A DNA stretch of 64,000 bases from Paractinoplanes abujensis (GCF_014204895.1 NZ_JACHMF010000001.1:62001-126000), one strand, 5' to 3'. Positions 54,168 to 64,000 are shown, numbered from the stretch's first letter. Translations and numbers: made by a program. Notes: generated from the letters alone by a model not told the origin.

Positions 54168-57100
54168 ATGATCGAGGACTCCAGAGCCGGGATGCTGGAA
54201 CTGGTGCTGGCCCAGGCCGGTGCGGTGCTGCACGCCGCCGACCTCGGCACGACCGCCGGGGTGGTCGCCGACCGCCCGTTCCAGGCCGCCGGTCTGGACT
54301 CGCTGGGCCTGGTCCAGCTGCAGCGGCGGCTCAGCGCCGAGCTGGGCGTCGACCTGCCGGTCACAGTCGGCTTCGACCACGCCACGCCGGCGGCCCTGGC
54401 CGATCATCTGGTACGCCTGCTGCACGGCGCTGACGGTTCCGGCGACGACACCGGGCCCGCCGAGGCGCCGCGGGCGTTCGACGAGCCGATCGCCATCCTC
54501 GGCATCGGTTGCCGCTACCCGGGCGGGGTGGCCTCACCCGAGGATCTGTGGCGCCTGCTCGACGACGGCACCCACACCATCGCGGATTTCCCGGCCGACC
54601 GGGGCTGGGACCTCGACCGCCTCTACGACCCGGATCCGGCGACCGCCGGCACCAGCTACGTCCGGCGGGGCGGCTTCCTGCCCGACGCCGCCGACTTCGA
54701 CGCCGACTTCTTCGGGATCAGCCCCAAGGAGGCCCAGGCCATGGATCCCCAGCAGCGCCTGGTGCTGGAGACCAGCTGGGAGGCGGTCGAACGGGCCGGT
54801 ATCGACCCGAGCCGCCTGCACGGCACGAACGCGGGCGTGTTCATCGGCGTCGAGCCGCACGAGTACGGCCCGCGCACCCACAAGGCCCCGGACGGCCCGG
54901 ACGGCTACGTCCTGCTGGGTAACCTGCCCAGCGTCGTCTCCGGCCGGGTCGCGTACGTCCTCGGCCTCCAGGGGCCCGCGCTCACCGTGGACACCGCCTG
55001 TTCCGGCTCGCTGAGCGCGCTGCACCTGGCGGTCCGGTCGCTGCAGCGAGGGGAGTGCGGCCTGGCGCTGGCCGGCGGCGTCACCGTCATCTCCACCCCA
55101 GGCACGTTCACCACCTTCAGCCGCCAGCGTGGCCTGGCGCCGGACGGCCGGATCAAGGCGTTCGCGGCCGCCGCCGACGGCACCAGCTTCGCCGAAGGGG
55201 CCGGCGTCTTCGTCCTGGCCCGCCTGTCCGACGCGGTGCGCGACGGGCACCCGGTGCTGGCCGTGGTGCGCGGCACCGCCCTCAACCAGGACGGCGCGTC
55301 CAACGGGCTGACCGCCCCCAACGGTCTCGCCCAGCAGCGCGTCATCCGGCAGGCGCTGGCCGACGCCGGGCTCACCCCCGGCGAGGTCGACGTGGTCGAG
55401 GCGCACGGCACCGGCACCACCCTCGGTGACCCCATCGAGGGCCGGGCGCTGGTCGCCGCGTACGGGCGCGGGCGCACGCCGGCGAACCCGCTGTGGCTGG
55501 GCTCGGTGAAGTCGAACATCGGGCACACCGGCGCCGCGGCGGGAGCGGCCGGCATCATCAAGGTCGTGCTGGCGATGCGGCATCAGATGCTGCCGCGCAC
55601 CCTGCACGTGGACGCACCGACGCCGCACGTCGACTGGTCGGACGGCACCGTGCGACTCGCCACCGAGGCCGTCCCGTGGGCTGCCGGGGACCGGCCGCGC
55701 CGGGCCGGCGTCTCCTCGTTCGGGGTGAGCGGCACCAACGCCCACGTCATCATCGAGGAGCCCCCTGCCGTCGCGCCGCGGCCGGCCGCCGCCCCCGCGC
55801 CCGACCGCCCGGTGCCGGTCGTGTTGTCCGCGCAGAGCAGCCGGGCCTTGGCCGGTCAGGCCGAGCGGCTCCTGCCGATCGCGGCCCGCGAGTCCATCCT
55901 GGACATCGGGTATGCCGCCGCCACCACCCGGGCCGCGCTGCGCGAACGGGTCACCGTGGTGGCCGCCGATCGCACGGAGCTGATCCGCGCGCTGACCGCC
56001 CTGGCCGGCGACGCCGGGGCCCCCGGTGTGTCCCGGGGCAGCACCGTGGCCGGCGGACGGACGGCGTTCCTGTTCACCGGTCAGGGCAGCCAGCGTCTCG
56101 GCATGGGCCGTGAACTCGTCCGGGCCTTCCCTGTGTTCGCCGCGGCGCTGCAGGACGCGGCCGACCACCTCGACCTGCATCTGGACGAGCCGCTCGGGGA
56201 CGTGCTGTTCGCCGCGCCCGGCTCGCCGCAGGCCGAGCTGCTCCAGCAGACCCGGTACGCGCAGGCCGCGCTCTTCGCCGTCGAGACCGCCCTGTTCCGG
56301 CTGCTCGAATCGTGGGGGGTCACCCCCGACCTGCTCGCCGGGCACTCGGTCGGGGAGATCGCGGCCGCGCACGCCGCCGGTGTGCTCACCCTGGCCGACG
56401 CGGCGCTGCTGGTCGGCGCGCGCGGCACGCTGATGCAGGAACTCCCGGCGGGCGGGGCGATGATCGCCGTGCAGGCCACCGAGGACGAGGTCGCCGGGCT
56501 GCTGACCGACCAGGTGAACCTCGCCGCCGTCAACGGACCGTCGGCCGTGGTGCTCTCCGGGGACGCCGGCGAGGTGGCGGCCGTCGCCGCGCATTTCGCC
56601 GAGCGGGGCCGCAAGACGCGGCGCCTGACGGTCTCGCACGCGTTCCACTCGGCACTGATGGAACCCATGCTGGACGCCTTCCGCCGGGTCGCCGAGACCC
56701 TGACGTACGCGCCGCCGCGTATCCCGGTCGTGTCCAACCTGACCGGCGAGCCGGTCGCCGCGTTCGACGCCGGGTACTGGGTCGCCCACGTCCGCCGGCC
56801 GGTGCGCTTCGCCGACGGCATGCGCTGGCTGGAGGCCCGCGGCGTGACCACCTACCTGGAACTGGGCCCGGACGCCGTGCTGTCGGCAACCGGCCGCGAC
56901 TGCCTCACCGGCGACGACGCCGACATCGTGTTCGCCCCGCTGCTGCGTGACGGGCACGACGAGGAACGCCAGACCGTCACCGCGCTCGGCCTGGCCCACG
57001 CGCGCGGGGTGACCGTCGACTGGGAACGCTTCTTCGCCGGTCGCGGCGCCCGCCCCGTGCCGCTGCCCACGTACGCGTTCCAGCGCCGGCGGTACTGGCT

Positions 57101-60100
57101 GGACGCCGAGGCCGCGCCCGCCTCGGCCGGGCATCCACTGCTGGACACCTCGGTCAGCCTGGCCGGCTCCGGGGCGCTCGTGCTGACCGGCCGGCTCTCC
57201 ACCCGCACCCATCCGTGGCTGGCCGACCACGTCATCGCCGGGGCGGTGCTGCTGCCCGGCACCGCCCTGGTCGAGCTGGCCGTCCGGGCCGGCGACGAGG
57301 CCGGCTGCAGCGTGCTGGAGGAACTCACCCTGCAGGCCCCGCTGTCGCTGGCCGCCCCCGACGGCGTCGAGCTGCAGGTCACCGTGGGGGCGGCCGACGC
57401 GTCGGGCTGCCGCACGGTGGACATCCACTCCCGTCCGGCCGGCAGCGAGGGCACTTGGGAACGGCACGCCACCGGCGTGCTCACCGAGCCCGGCCCGGGC
57501 CGCACTACGGCGGCCGCCGGCACCGGGCCGTCCGGCGTCTGGCCCCCGCCGGACGCCGAACCGCTCGACGTCGATGCCCTCTACGAACGGCAGGCCGCGC
57601 TGGGCTACGCCTACGGGCCGGCCTTCCGCCGGGTGCGCGCCGCCTGGCGCCGCGGTGACGAGGTGTTCGCCGAGGTGGCCGCCGACGACGCCGGCGCCGA
57701 ACTCTTCGGCCTGCATCCGGCGCTGCTCGACGCCGCCCTGCACGCCGTGGAGTCGCCGGCCGACGACGGCCAGGTGCGCTTGCCGTTCGCCTGGCTAGGA
57801 GTCCAACTGCACGCGGGCGGGGCCACCGCGGTGCGGGCCCGGGTGGCCCCGGCCGGTCCGGACGCCGTCTCGGTCGAGCTGAGCGACGCCACCGGGGCCC
57901 CGGTAGCCACCGTGCGGTCCCTCGTGCAACGGCCCGTGCCGATGACCGGTATCCCGATGGTGGGGGAGCGGACCGGCACCCTGCTGCGGGTGGCCTGGAC
58001 CGAGATCACCCCACCGGCCGAGCCGGATGCCGGCGCGGCCGCATTCCGGCTGCTGCCCGTGCCCGCCCCGGCCGCCGCCGGTTCGCCGGCCACCGCCGCC
58101 CGTGCGGCCACCCTGCAGGTCCTGCGGCTGCTGCAGGACGCGATGCGTGACGACACCCCACTGGCCGTCGTCACCCGCGGCCCGCTCGAGGACCTGACTC
58201 TCGCGCCGGTGCACGCGTTGGTGCGAGCGGCCGAGGCCGAACAGCCCGGCCGGATCGCACTGGTGCACACCGACCGGGAGCTGCCGGACCGGATGCTGCG
58301 CGCCGCCCTGGCCAGTGGCGAGCCGCACCTCTCGCTGCGCGACGGCGCGGTGTACGTCCCGCGGCTGGTGCCGGTGCCCCCCTCGGACCAGCCGCGGGTC
58401 GCCCTCTGGAACCCGCACGGCACGGTGCTCGTCACCGGTGGCACCGGAGGGCTCGGGGGCTTGGTCGCCCGGCACCTGGCGGGCCGGCACGGGGTGCGGC
58501 ACCTGCTGCTCACCGGACGGCGCGGCGCGGACAGCCCGGGCGCGCGGCAGCTGGCCGCCGAGCTCGCGGCGCTGGGCGTCACGTTGACCGTGGCCGCCTG
58601 CGACGCCGCCGACCGGGACGCCATGGCCGAGGTGATCGACGGTATCCCGGCCGGCCACCCGCTGACTGCGGTGGTGCACTGCGCCGGGGTCGTCGACGAC
58701 GGGCTGATCGGCACGCTGCGGCCGGAGCAGGTGCACACCGTCTTCCAGGGCAAGGCCGACGGCGCCTGGCATCTGCACGAACTGACCCGGGATCTGCCGT
58801 TGTCGGCGTTCGTGCTGTTCTCCTCGGCGGCCGGCACCCTGGAGGCGGCCGGGCAGGGCAACTACGCCGCGGCCAACGCGTTCCTGGACGCCCTGGCCGG
58901 GCACCGCGTGGCGCACGGGCTGCGGGCGAGCTCACTGGCCTGGAACCTGTGGGCCGGCGACGCCGGCATGGGCGCCCGCCTGGACGACCTGACCCTGCGC
59001 CGGGCCGCGCGGTCCGGGTTGCCCGCGCTGAGCGCCGAGGACAATCTGGCCCTGCTCGACCAGGCGCTGCTCACCGACGAGCCCACCGTGGTGCCGCTGC
59101 GCATCGACGCGGCCGCGCTGCGCACCCGGCCCCAGGGTGTGCCGCCGCTGCTGCGCGGCCTGGTCCGCCCGGCCCGTCCGGCGGCGCGCCGGGCGACCGC
59201 GGCCGGGCCGGGCGCTCTGGCCGATCAGCTCGCCGGCCGCCCCGGGGCCGAGCAGGAGCGTCTCGTCCTGCACCTGGTGCGTTCGCAGGTCGCGGCGGTG
59301 CTGGGCCACGACGACGCGGCCGCCGTCGACCCCCGCCGCGCGTTCACCGAGCTCGGCTTCGACTCGCTGGCCGCCGTCGAGCTGCGGACCGCGCTCAGCA
59401 CGGCAACCGGGCTGCGCCTCACCGCCACGCTGATCTTCGACCATCCGACGCCGCACGCGCTGGCCCGTCACCTGCTGGACAAGACCCGCGGCACGGCGCC
59501 CGTCGCCGCCCGCACCGGCGCCCGGGCGGCGGCCGACGAGCCCATCGCCATCGTCGCGATGGCCTGCCGCTACCCCGGCGGCATCACCACGCCCGAGGAG
59601 CTGTGGCGGCTCGTCGACGAGGGCACCGACGCCATCACGCCGTTCCCGGTCGACCGCGGCTGGCCCACCGACGAGATCTACGACGCCGAACCGGGCCGGC
59701 ACGGCCGGACGTCGGCGCGCGAGGGCGGCTTCCTGCACGACGCGGCCGAGTTCGATCCCGCCTTCTTCGGCATCAGCCCCAAGGAGGCGCAGGTCATGGA
59801 CCCCCAGCAGCGCCTGCTGCTGGAGCTGGCCTGGGAGGCGCTGGAACGCGGCGCGATCGACCCGCAGTCACTGCAGGGAAGTGCCACCGGGGTCTTCACC
59901 GGCGTCATGTATCACGACTGGGCGCGCCGCACCGCCGACGTCCCGGAGGACCTCGCCGGGTTCGCGGGGCGCGGCGGGATGGGCAGCGTCGCGTCCGGCC
60001 GGGTGGCCTACACCTTCGGGCTGGAAGGCCCGGCCGTGACCGTCGACACCGCCTGCTCGTCGTCGCTGGTGGCTCTGCACTGGGCGGCGCAGGCGCTGCG

Positions 60101-63100
60101 TTCCGGGGAGTGCACCTTGGCCCTGGCCGGTGGCGTCACCGTGATGGCGACGCCGGAGACGTTCGTCGAGATGAGCCTGCAACGTGGACTGGCCGCGGAC
60201 GGGCGCTGCAAGGCCTACGGCGCGGGCGCGGACGGCACCGGCTGGGCCGAGGGGGCCGGTCTGCTGCTGCTGGAACGCCTCTCCGACGCCGAGCGTGCGG
60301 GGCACCCGGTGCTCGCCGTGATCCGCGGCTCCGCGGTCAACCAGGACGGTGCGTCGAACGGTCTCACCGCGCCCAACGGCCCGTCCCAGCAGCGGGTCAT
60401 CCAGCAGGCGCTGACCGCCGCCGGGCTGTCCCCGGCCGACGTCGACGTGGTCGAGGGGCACGGCACCGGCACCACCCTCGGCGATCCGATCGAGGTGCAG
60501 GCGCTGATGGCCGCGTACGGCCAGGACCGGCCCGGGGGTGTCCCGCTGTGGCTGGGTTCGATCAAGTCCAACCTCGGGCACACCCAGGCCGCAGCCGGTG
60601 TGGCCGGGGTCATCAAGATGGTGATGGCGATGCGCCACGCGACGTTGCCCCGGACCCTGCACGCGGGCACCCCGTCGGAGCACATCGACTGGACCGAGGG
60701 CGACGTCCGGCTGCTCACCGAGGCCCGGCCGTGGACCGCCGGCGAGCGACCGCGCCGGGCCGGCGTCTCCTCGTTCGGGGTCAGCGGCACCAACGCCCAC
60801 GTCGTCCTCGAGGAAGCAGCGCCGGCCGCCCCGGTGGCGCCGCACGGTGTGCGGCCCCCGGCGGTTGCCCTGACCCTGTCGGCGGGCTCCCCGGAGGCGC
60901 TGCGGGCCCAAGCCGTCCGGCTGGCCGCGCACCTGCGCGAGCACCCGGGCGTGGACGAGATCGACGTGGCCGGCGTCCTGGCCCGGGGCCGGGCCGCCCT
61001 GCGGCACCGCGCCGTCGTCGTGGACACCGACCGGGCCGGCCTGCTCACCGGGTTGGACTTGCTGGCCGCCGGCACCGCGTCGGGCACCGTGGTCACCGGC
61101 GAGGCCCGCGGCGACGGGCGTGCCGTGTTCGTCTTCCCGGGCCAAGGCTCGCAGTGGCCGGGCATGGGTGTCGACATGCTCGAGCACGTCCCGGCCTTCG
61201 CGTCCCGGCTCGGCGCGTGCGCGAAGGCGCTGGAGCCGTACGTGGACTGGGATCTGCTGGACGTGCTGCGCGGCACGCCCGGCGCCCCGGCGCTGGAGGC
61301 CGTCGACGTGGTGCAACCCGCGCTGTGGGCGATGATGGTGTCGCTGGCCGAGGCCTGGCGCGCCGCCGGGGTGCAGCCGGCCGCCGTCGTCGGCCAATCG
61401 CAGGGCGAGATCGCCGCTGCCTGTGTCGCCGGCGCGCTGTCGCTGGAGCAGGGTGCCCTTGTGGTGGCCCGCCGCAGCCAGGTCATCCGCTCCGTCCTGG
61501 CCGGGCGGGGCGGCATGCTGTCCGTCGCGCTCCCGGCCGACCGGGTGCGTGAGCGCCTCACCGGCGACTTGCAGGTCGCCGCCGTGAACAGCCCTCGGTC
61601 GGTCGTGGTGGCCGGAGCCGGCGATGCCCTGGAGACGCTGCGGGCCGCGCTGGACGCCGACGGCGTGCCGAGCCGCCGCATCCCGGTCGACTACGCCTCC
61701 CACTCGGCGTTCGTCGCCGACGCCCGCGACCGGCTGCTCGCCGAACTGGCCGAGGTGACGCCGCGCACCGCGGACATCCCGTTCTACTCGACGGTCACCG
61801 GCGGGCAGCTGGACACGGCCGGGCTCGACGCCGAGTACTGGTACACGAACCTGCGCCGGACCGTCCGCTTCGAGGAGACCACCAGAGCGCTGCTCGCCGA
61901 CGGCTACGAGCTCTTCGTCGAGACCAGCCCGCACCCGGGCCTGTTGCCCGGACTGGGCGAGACCGCCGAGGCCGCCGAGGCGACGGCCCATCTGGTGGGC
62001 ACGCTGCGGCGGGACGTGGGCGGTCCGCGCGCCTTCCTGACCGCGCTCGCCGAGGCGTACACGCATCACGCGAGCGTCGACTGGACCACCCTGACCGGCG
62101 GAGCCCGGCACGTCGAGTTGCCGACCTACCCGTTCCAGCGCCGGCCGTACTGGCTGGCGCTGCCCCCGGCCACCGGCGACGCCGCCGGGCTGGGCCTGGT
62201 GGCCACCCGGCATCCGCTGCTGGGTGCGGTCGTGCCGGTCGCCGGGGCCGGTGGTGTGCTGCTCACCGGCCGGTTGTCCACTGCCGGGCAGCCCTGGCTG
62301 GCCGAGCACAAGGTCGGCGGCACCGTCCTGTTCCCCGGGGCCGGCTTGGTCGAGCTGGTCATCCGGGCCGGCGACGAGACCGGCCACGGCGCCGTGCAGG
62401 ACCTGACGCTGGAGGCGCCGCTCGTGCTGCCGCCGGGCGGCGCAGTGGCCGTCCAGGTCCATGTGGCCGCGGACCGGCGGACCGTAGCCGTGCACTCCCG
62501 GCCGGACGACGCCCCGGCCGATGCGCCGTGGACCCGGCACGCCACCGGCCTGCTTGCCGAAACCGGCCCGGAACCCGGGCCCGAGGCTGGCGCGTGGCCG
62601 CCGCCCGGCGCGGAACCGGTCGATCTCACCGGCTTCTACGACCGGCTCGCCGAGGGCGACGCCCTGGTTTACGGGCCGGCCTTCCAGGGGCTGCGGGCGG
62701 CCTGGCGGGCCGGCGGTGAGGTGTTCGCCGAGATCGCCCTGCCCGAGCCGGTCGCCGGCGAGGCCACCCGCTTCGGCCTGCACCCGGTTCTGCTCGACGC
62801 GGCGCTGCACGCCACCGCTCTGCTCGAGGCCGGCTCGGACCGGGTGACCCTGCCGTTCGCCTGGACCGGCGTCGATCTGCACGCCACGGGCGCCGCCGCG
62901 CTGCGGCTGCGCCTGACCCGGCTCGGCGCCGACGAGGTCGGGCTGCGGCTCAGCGACACCGAGGGCCGGGCCGTCGCTTCCGTGGCCTCCCTGGCCCTGC
63001 GGCCGGCCACCGACGACCGGCCGGCGGCCGGACTCGATGCGCTGTACGCCCTCGAATGGATCGCGGCCGCACCGGCCGGCGGCCCGGTGCCGGCGACCGT

Positions 63101-64000
63101 CGTGCACCGCGTCACGGGCGGCACGAGCACGGCCGCGGTGCACGCGGAGACCACCGCCGCGCTCGCGCGGCTGCAGTCCTGGCTCAGCGGTCCACCGGCC
63201 GGCGTCCTGGCGATCGTCACCCGGGGCGCCGTGTCGGTGTCGGGGTCGGACATCACCGATCTGGCCGGTGCGGCGGTCTGGGGTCTGGTGCGCAGTGCTC
63301 AGACGGAGAACCCGGGCCAGATCGTGCTGATCGACCTGGACCCGGCCGGCCCGGATCCCGGCACCGGGGCCGACCCGCTCGCGCCCGCCCTGGCCTGCGG
63401 CGAGCCGCAGATCGCGATCCGCTCCGGAGCCTTGCACCGCCCGCGCCTGTCCCGGGTGCCCGGCGCCCGGCCCCGCGTGGCCGCCGCCGGATTCGGCGAG
63501 CAACCCGGCACGGTGCTGATCACCGGCGGCACCGGCACTCTGGGCGGGCTCGTCGCCCGCCATCTGGCGACCGTGCACAGCGTGCCCGGTCTGTTGCTGA
63601 CCAGCCGCAGCGGCCCGGCCGCGGCCGGCACCGGCGCGCTGGCCGCCGCCCTGGCCCAGCGCGGAGCCGCCGTCGACGTGGTGGCCTGCGATGCCGCCGA
63701 CCGGGACGCGCTGGCCGCCACGCTGACCGGCCGGACCCTCACCGGTGTCGTGCACACCGCGGGCGTGCTCGACGACGGCACCCTCGCCTCGCTCACGCCG
63801 GAACGGATGTCCGCCGTGCTCCGGCCCAAGGTCGACGCCGCGGTGAACCTGCACCAGCTCACCGAGGACCACCCTCTCACCGCGTTCGTGATGTTCTCCT
63901 CGGCGGCCGGTGTCACCGGCGGCGGCGGCCAGGGCAACTACGCCGCGGCCAACACGTTCCTGGACGGCCTGGCCGCGCACCGGCGCTCCCGTGGCCTTCC
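54168..64000 (+). CDS. Modular type I polyketide synthase, N-terminal part
   Basis: The frame is open from ATG 54168 (GAGGAG seven bases upstream) to the window edge, at least 3277 residues. It starts with a lone carrier domain (about 1-85, GLDSLGLV), with no loading AT or KSQ. Module 1: KS (C278 in VDTACSGS, H413, H453), AT (S727 in GHSVGE and HAFH at 824-827, predicting malonyl-CoA), DH (H1021, D1188), KR (VVDDG; Tyr1566) and ACP (S1733). Module 2: KS (C1963), AT (S2411 in GQSQGE and YASH from 2509, predicting methylmalonyl-CoA), DH (H2714) and KR (LDDG; Tyr3258), continuing past the edge. Both KRs look B-type. No ER is seen, so double bonds are expected. Starter loading needs the neighbouring carrier and acyltransferase. 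Confidence 0.95.
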   Translation, partial: MIEDSRAGMLELVLAQAGAVLHAADLGTTAGVVADRPFQAAGLDSLGLVQLQRRLSAELGVDLPVTVGFDHATPAALADHLVRLLHGADGSGDDTGPAEAPRAFDEPIAILGIGCRYPGGVASPEDLWRLLDDGTHTIADFPADRGWDLDRLYDPDPATAGTSYVRRGGFLPDAADFDADFFGISPKEAQAMDPQQRLVLETSWEAVERAGIDPSRLHGTNAGVFIGVEPHEYGPRTHKAPDGPDGYVLLGNLPSVVSGRVAYVLGLQGPALTVDTACSGSLSALHLAVRSLQRGECGLALAGGVTVISTPGTFTTFSRQRGLAPDGRIKAFAAAADGTSFAEGAGVFVLARLSDAVRDGHPVLAVVRGTALNQDGASNGLTAPNGLAQQRVIRQALADAGLTPGEVDVVEAHGTGTTLGDPIEGRALVAAYGRGRTPANPLWLGSVKSNIGHTGAAAGAAGIIKVVLAMRHQMLPRTLHVDAPTPHVDWSDGTVRLATEAVPWAAGDRPRRAGVSSFGVSGTNAHVIIEEPPAVAPRPAAAPAPDRPVPVVLSAQSSRALAGQAERLLPIAARESILDIGYAAATTRAALRERVTVVAADRTELIRALTALAGDAGAPGVSRGSTVAGGRTAFLFTGQGSQRLGMGRELVRAFPVFAAALQDAADHLDLHLDEPLGDVLFAAPGSPQAELLQQTRYAQAALFAVETALFRLLESWGVTPDLLAGHSVGEIAAAHAAGVLTLADAALLVGARGTLMQELPAGGAMIAVQATEDEVAGLLTDQVNLAAVNGPSAVVLSGDAGEVAAVAAHFAERGRKTRRLTVSHAFHSALMEPMLDAFRRVAETLTYAPPRIPVVSNLTGEPVAAFDAGYWVAHVRRPVRFADGMRWLEARGVTTYLELGPDAVLSATGRDCLTGDDADIVFAPLLRDGHDEERQTVTALGLAHARGVTVDWERFFAGRGARPVPLPTYAFQRRRYWLDAEAAPASAGHPLLDTSVSLAGSGALVLTGRLSTRTHPWLADHVIAGAVLLPGTALVELAVRAGDEAGCSVLEELTLQAPLSLAAPDGVELQVTVGAADASGCRTVDIHSRPAGSEGTWERHATGVLTEPGPGRTTAAAGTGPSGVWPPPDAEPLDVDALYERQAALGYAYGPAFRRVRAAWRRGDEVFAEVAADDAGAELFGLHPALLDAALHAVESPADDGQVRLPFAWLGVQLHAGGATAVRARVAPAGPDAVSVELSDATGAPVATVRSLVQRPVPMTGIPMVGERTGTLLRVAWTEITPPAEPDAGAAAFRLLPVPAPAAAGSPATAARAATLQVLRLLQDAMRDDTPLAVVTRGPLEDLTLAPVHALVRAAEAEQPGRIALVHTDRELPDRMLRAALASGEPHLSLRDGAVYVPRLVPVPPSDQPRVALWNPHGTVLVTGGTGGLGGLVARHLAGRHGVRHLLLTGRRGADSPGARQLAAELAALGVTLTVAACDAADRDAMAEVIDGIPAGHPLTAVVHCAGVVDDGLIGTLRPEQVHTVFQGKADGAWHLHELTRDLPLSAFVLFSSAAGTLEAAGQGNYAAANAFLDALAGHRVAHGLRASSLAWNLWAGDAGMGARLDDLTLRRAARSGLPALSAEDNLALLDQALLTDEPTVVPLRIDAAALRTRPQGVPPLLRGLVRPARPAARRATAAGPGALADQLAGRPGAEQERLVLHLVRSQVAAVLGHDDAAAVDPRRAFTELGFDSLAAVELRTALSTATGLRLTATLIFDHPTPHALARHLLDKTRGTAPVAARTGARAAADEPIAIVAMACRYPGGITTPEELWRLVDEGTDAITPFPVDRGWPTDEIYDAEPGRHGRTSAREGGFLHDAAEFDPAFFGISPKEAQVMDPQQRLLLELAWEALERGAIDPQSLQGSATGVFTGVMYHDWARRTADVPEDLAGFAGRGGMGSVASGRVAYTFGLEGPAVTVDTACSSSLVALHWAAQALRSGECTLALAGGVTVMATPETFVEMSLQRGLAADGRCKAYGAGADGTGWAEGAGLLLLERLSDAERAGHPVLAVIRGSAVNQDGASNGLTAPNGPSQQRVIQQALTAAGLSPADVDVVEGHGTGTTLGDPIEVQALMAAYGQDRPGGVPLWLGSIKSNLGHTQAAAGVAGVIKMVMAMRHATLPRTLHAGTPSEHIDWTEGDVRLLTEARPWTAGERPRRAGVSSFGVSGTNAHVVLEEAAPAAPVAPHGVRPPAVALTLSAGSPEALRAQAVRLAAHLREHPGVDEIDVAGVLARGRAALRHRAVVVDTDRAGLLTGLDLLAAGTASGTVVTGEARGDGRAVFVFPGQGSQWPGMGVDMLEHVPAFASRLGACAKALEPYVDWDLLDVLRGTPGAPALEAVDVVQPALWAMMVSLAEAWRAAGVQPAAVVGQSQGEIAAACVAGALSLEQGALVVARRSQVIRSVLAGRGGMLSVALPADRVRERLTGDLQVAAVNSPRSVVVAGAGDALETLRAALDADGVPSRRIPVDYASHSAFVADARDRLLAELAEVTPRTADIPFYSTVTGGQLDTAGLDAEYWYTNLRRTVRFEETTRALLADGYELFVETSPHPGLLPGLGETAEAAEATAHLVGTLRRDVGGPRAFLTALAEAYTHHASVDWTTLTGGARHVELPTYPFQRRPYWLALPPATGDAAGLGLVATRHPLLGAVVPVAGAGGVLLTGRLSTAGQPWLAEHKVGGTVLFPGAGLVELVIRAGDETGHGAVQDLTLEAPLVLPPGGAVAVQVHVAADRRTVAVHSRPDDAPADAPWTRHATGLLAETGPEPGPEAGAWPPPGAEPVDLTGFYDRLAEGDALVYGPAFQGLRAAWRAGGEVFAEIALPEPVAGEATRFGLHPVLLDAALHATALLEAGSDRVTLPFAWTGVDLHATGAAALRLRLTRLGADEVGLRLSDTEGRAVASVASLALRPATDDRPAAGLDALYALEWIAAAPAGGPVPATVVHRVTGGTSTAAVHAETTAALARLQSWLSGPPAGVLAIVTRGAVSVSGSDITDLAGAAVWGLVRSAQTENPGQIVLIDLDPAGPDPGTGADPLAPALACGEPQIAIRSGALHRPRLSRVPGARPRVAAAGFGEQPGTVLITGGTGTLGGLVARHLATVHSVPGLLLTSRSGPAAAGTGALAAALAQRGAAVDVVACDAADRDALAATLTGRTLTGVVHTAGVLDDGTLASLTPERMSAVLRPKVDAAVNLHQLTEDHPLTAFVMFSSAAGVTGGGGQGNYAAANTFLDGLAAHRRSRGL

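Noticed and set aside
54534..63980. Very long minus-strand open frames opposite the PKS (about 1000 and 1370 codons)
   Set aside because: They are the high-GC antisense shadow of the PKS frame, rich in Gly, Arg, Gln and His with no motifs, while the plus strand has complete KS, AT, DH, KR and ACP signatures.

Overview
The window is high-GC DNA from an actinomycete. It has GTG and ATG starts with GGAGG-type ribosome binding sites, many ATGA start/stop overlaps, ECF sigma, GAF-ANTAR, PAS-SpoIIE and CBM2-bearing glycosidase genes, and a type I polyketide synthase. The gene mix suggests a Micromonosporaceae-like genus such as Actinoplanes or Micromonospora, but nothing here fixes the species.

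Bases 1-17113 look like a mobile and defence island. They hold the 3' part of a type I restriction HsdR gene followed by a Ser/Thr kinase with TPR-like repeats, a stand-alone AIPR-family protein with a predicted nuclease motif, and an AbiEii-type nucleotidyltransferase with its partner. A decayed actinomycete integrative element (AICE) follows: excisionase stub, a repeat-rich putative origin, a DUF3631 ATPase, a frameshifted primase-polymerase gene and a TPR regulator. Its cargo is a low-GC methyltransferase-like gene, a four-TM SLATT/DUF4231-like protein and further small membrane proteins. A 43-bp piece of tRNA-Pro (from the anticodon loop to the acceptor 3' end) occurs at 7872, 14688 and 17071, with a degenerate trace at 16268. 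The last copy is followed by a hairpin and T-rich tract. I read this as elements stacked at the 3' end of one tRNA-Pro gene whose intact copy should lie left of the window.

Bases 17.5-49.5 kb read as a more ordinary chromosome. In order: an HTH-TM-glycosidase-like protein lacking both catalytic glutamates, a small secreted protein, HflX, a polyol dehydrogenase/HAD/kinase operon, an SDR, a GAF-ANTAR protein, a PAS-SpoIIE-HATPase-STAS protein, a CheB-PAS-GAF-histidine kinase-receiver hybrid, an M20 peptidase, an ECF sigma/CU044_5270 pair, an aromatic FAD monooxygenase, a GH27/GH10 pair with CBM2 modules behind a CebR-like box, an SDR/F420-type pair divergent from a TetR gene with two inverted repeats between them, a class II aldolase operon, and an ABC transporter/histidine kinase operon. 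Several short gene remnants lie between them.

Bases 49.6-64.0 kb are the start of a polyketide cluster. A free-standing adenylation enzyme, a free-standing carrier protein, a free-standing acyltransferase, a second adenylation enzyme and a PKS that opens with its own carrier protein together match the starter-loading set of beta-amino-acid macrolactam pathways (vicenistatin VinN/VinL/VinM/VinK logic). The PKS then has KS-AT(malonyl)-DH-KR-ACP and KS-AT(methylmalonyl)-DH-KR and runs off the right edge.
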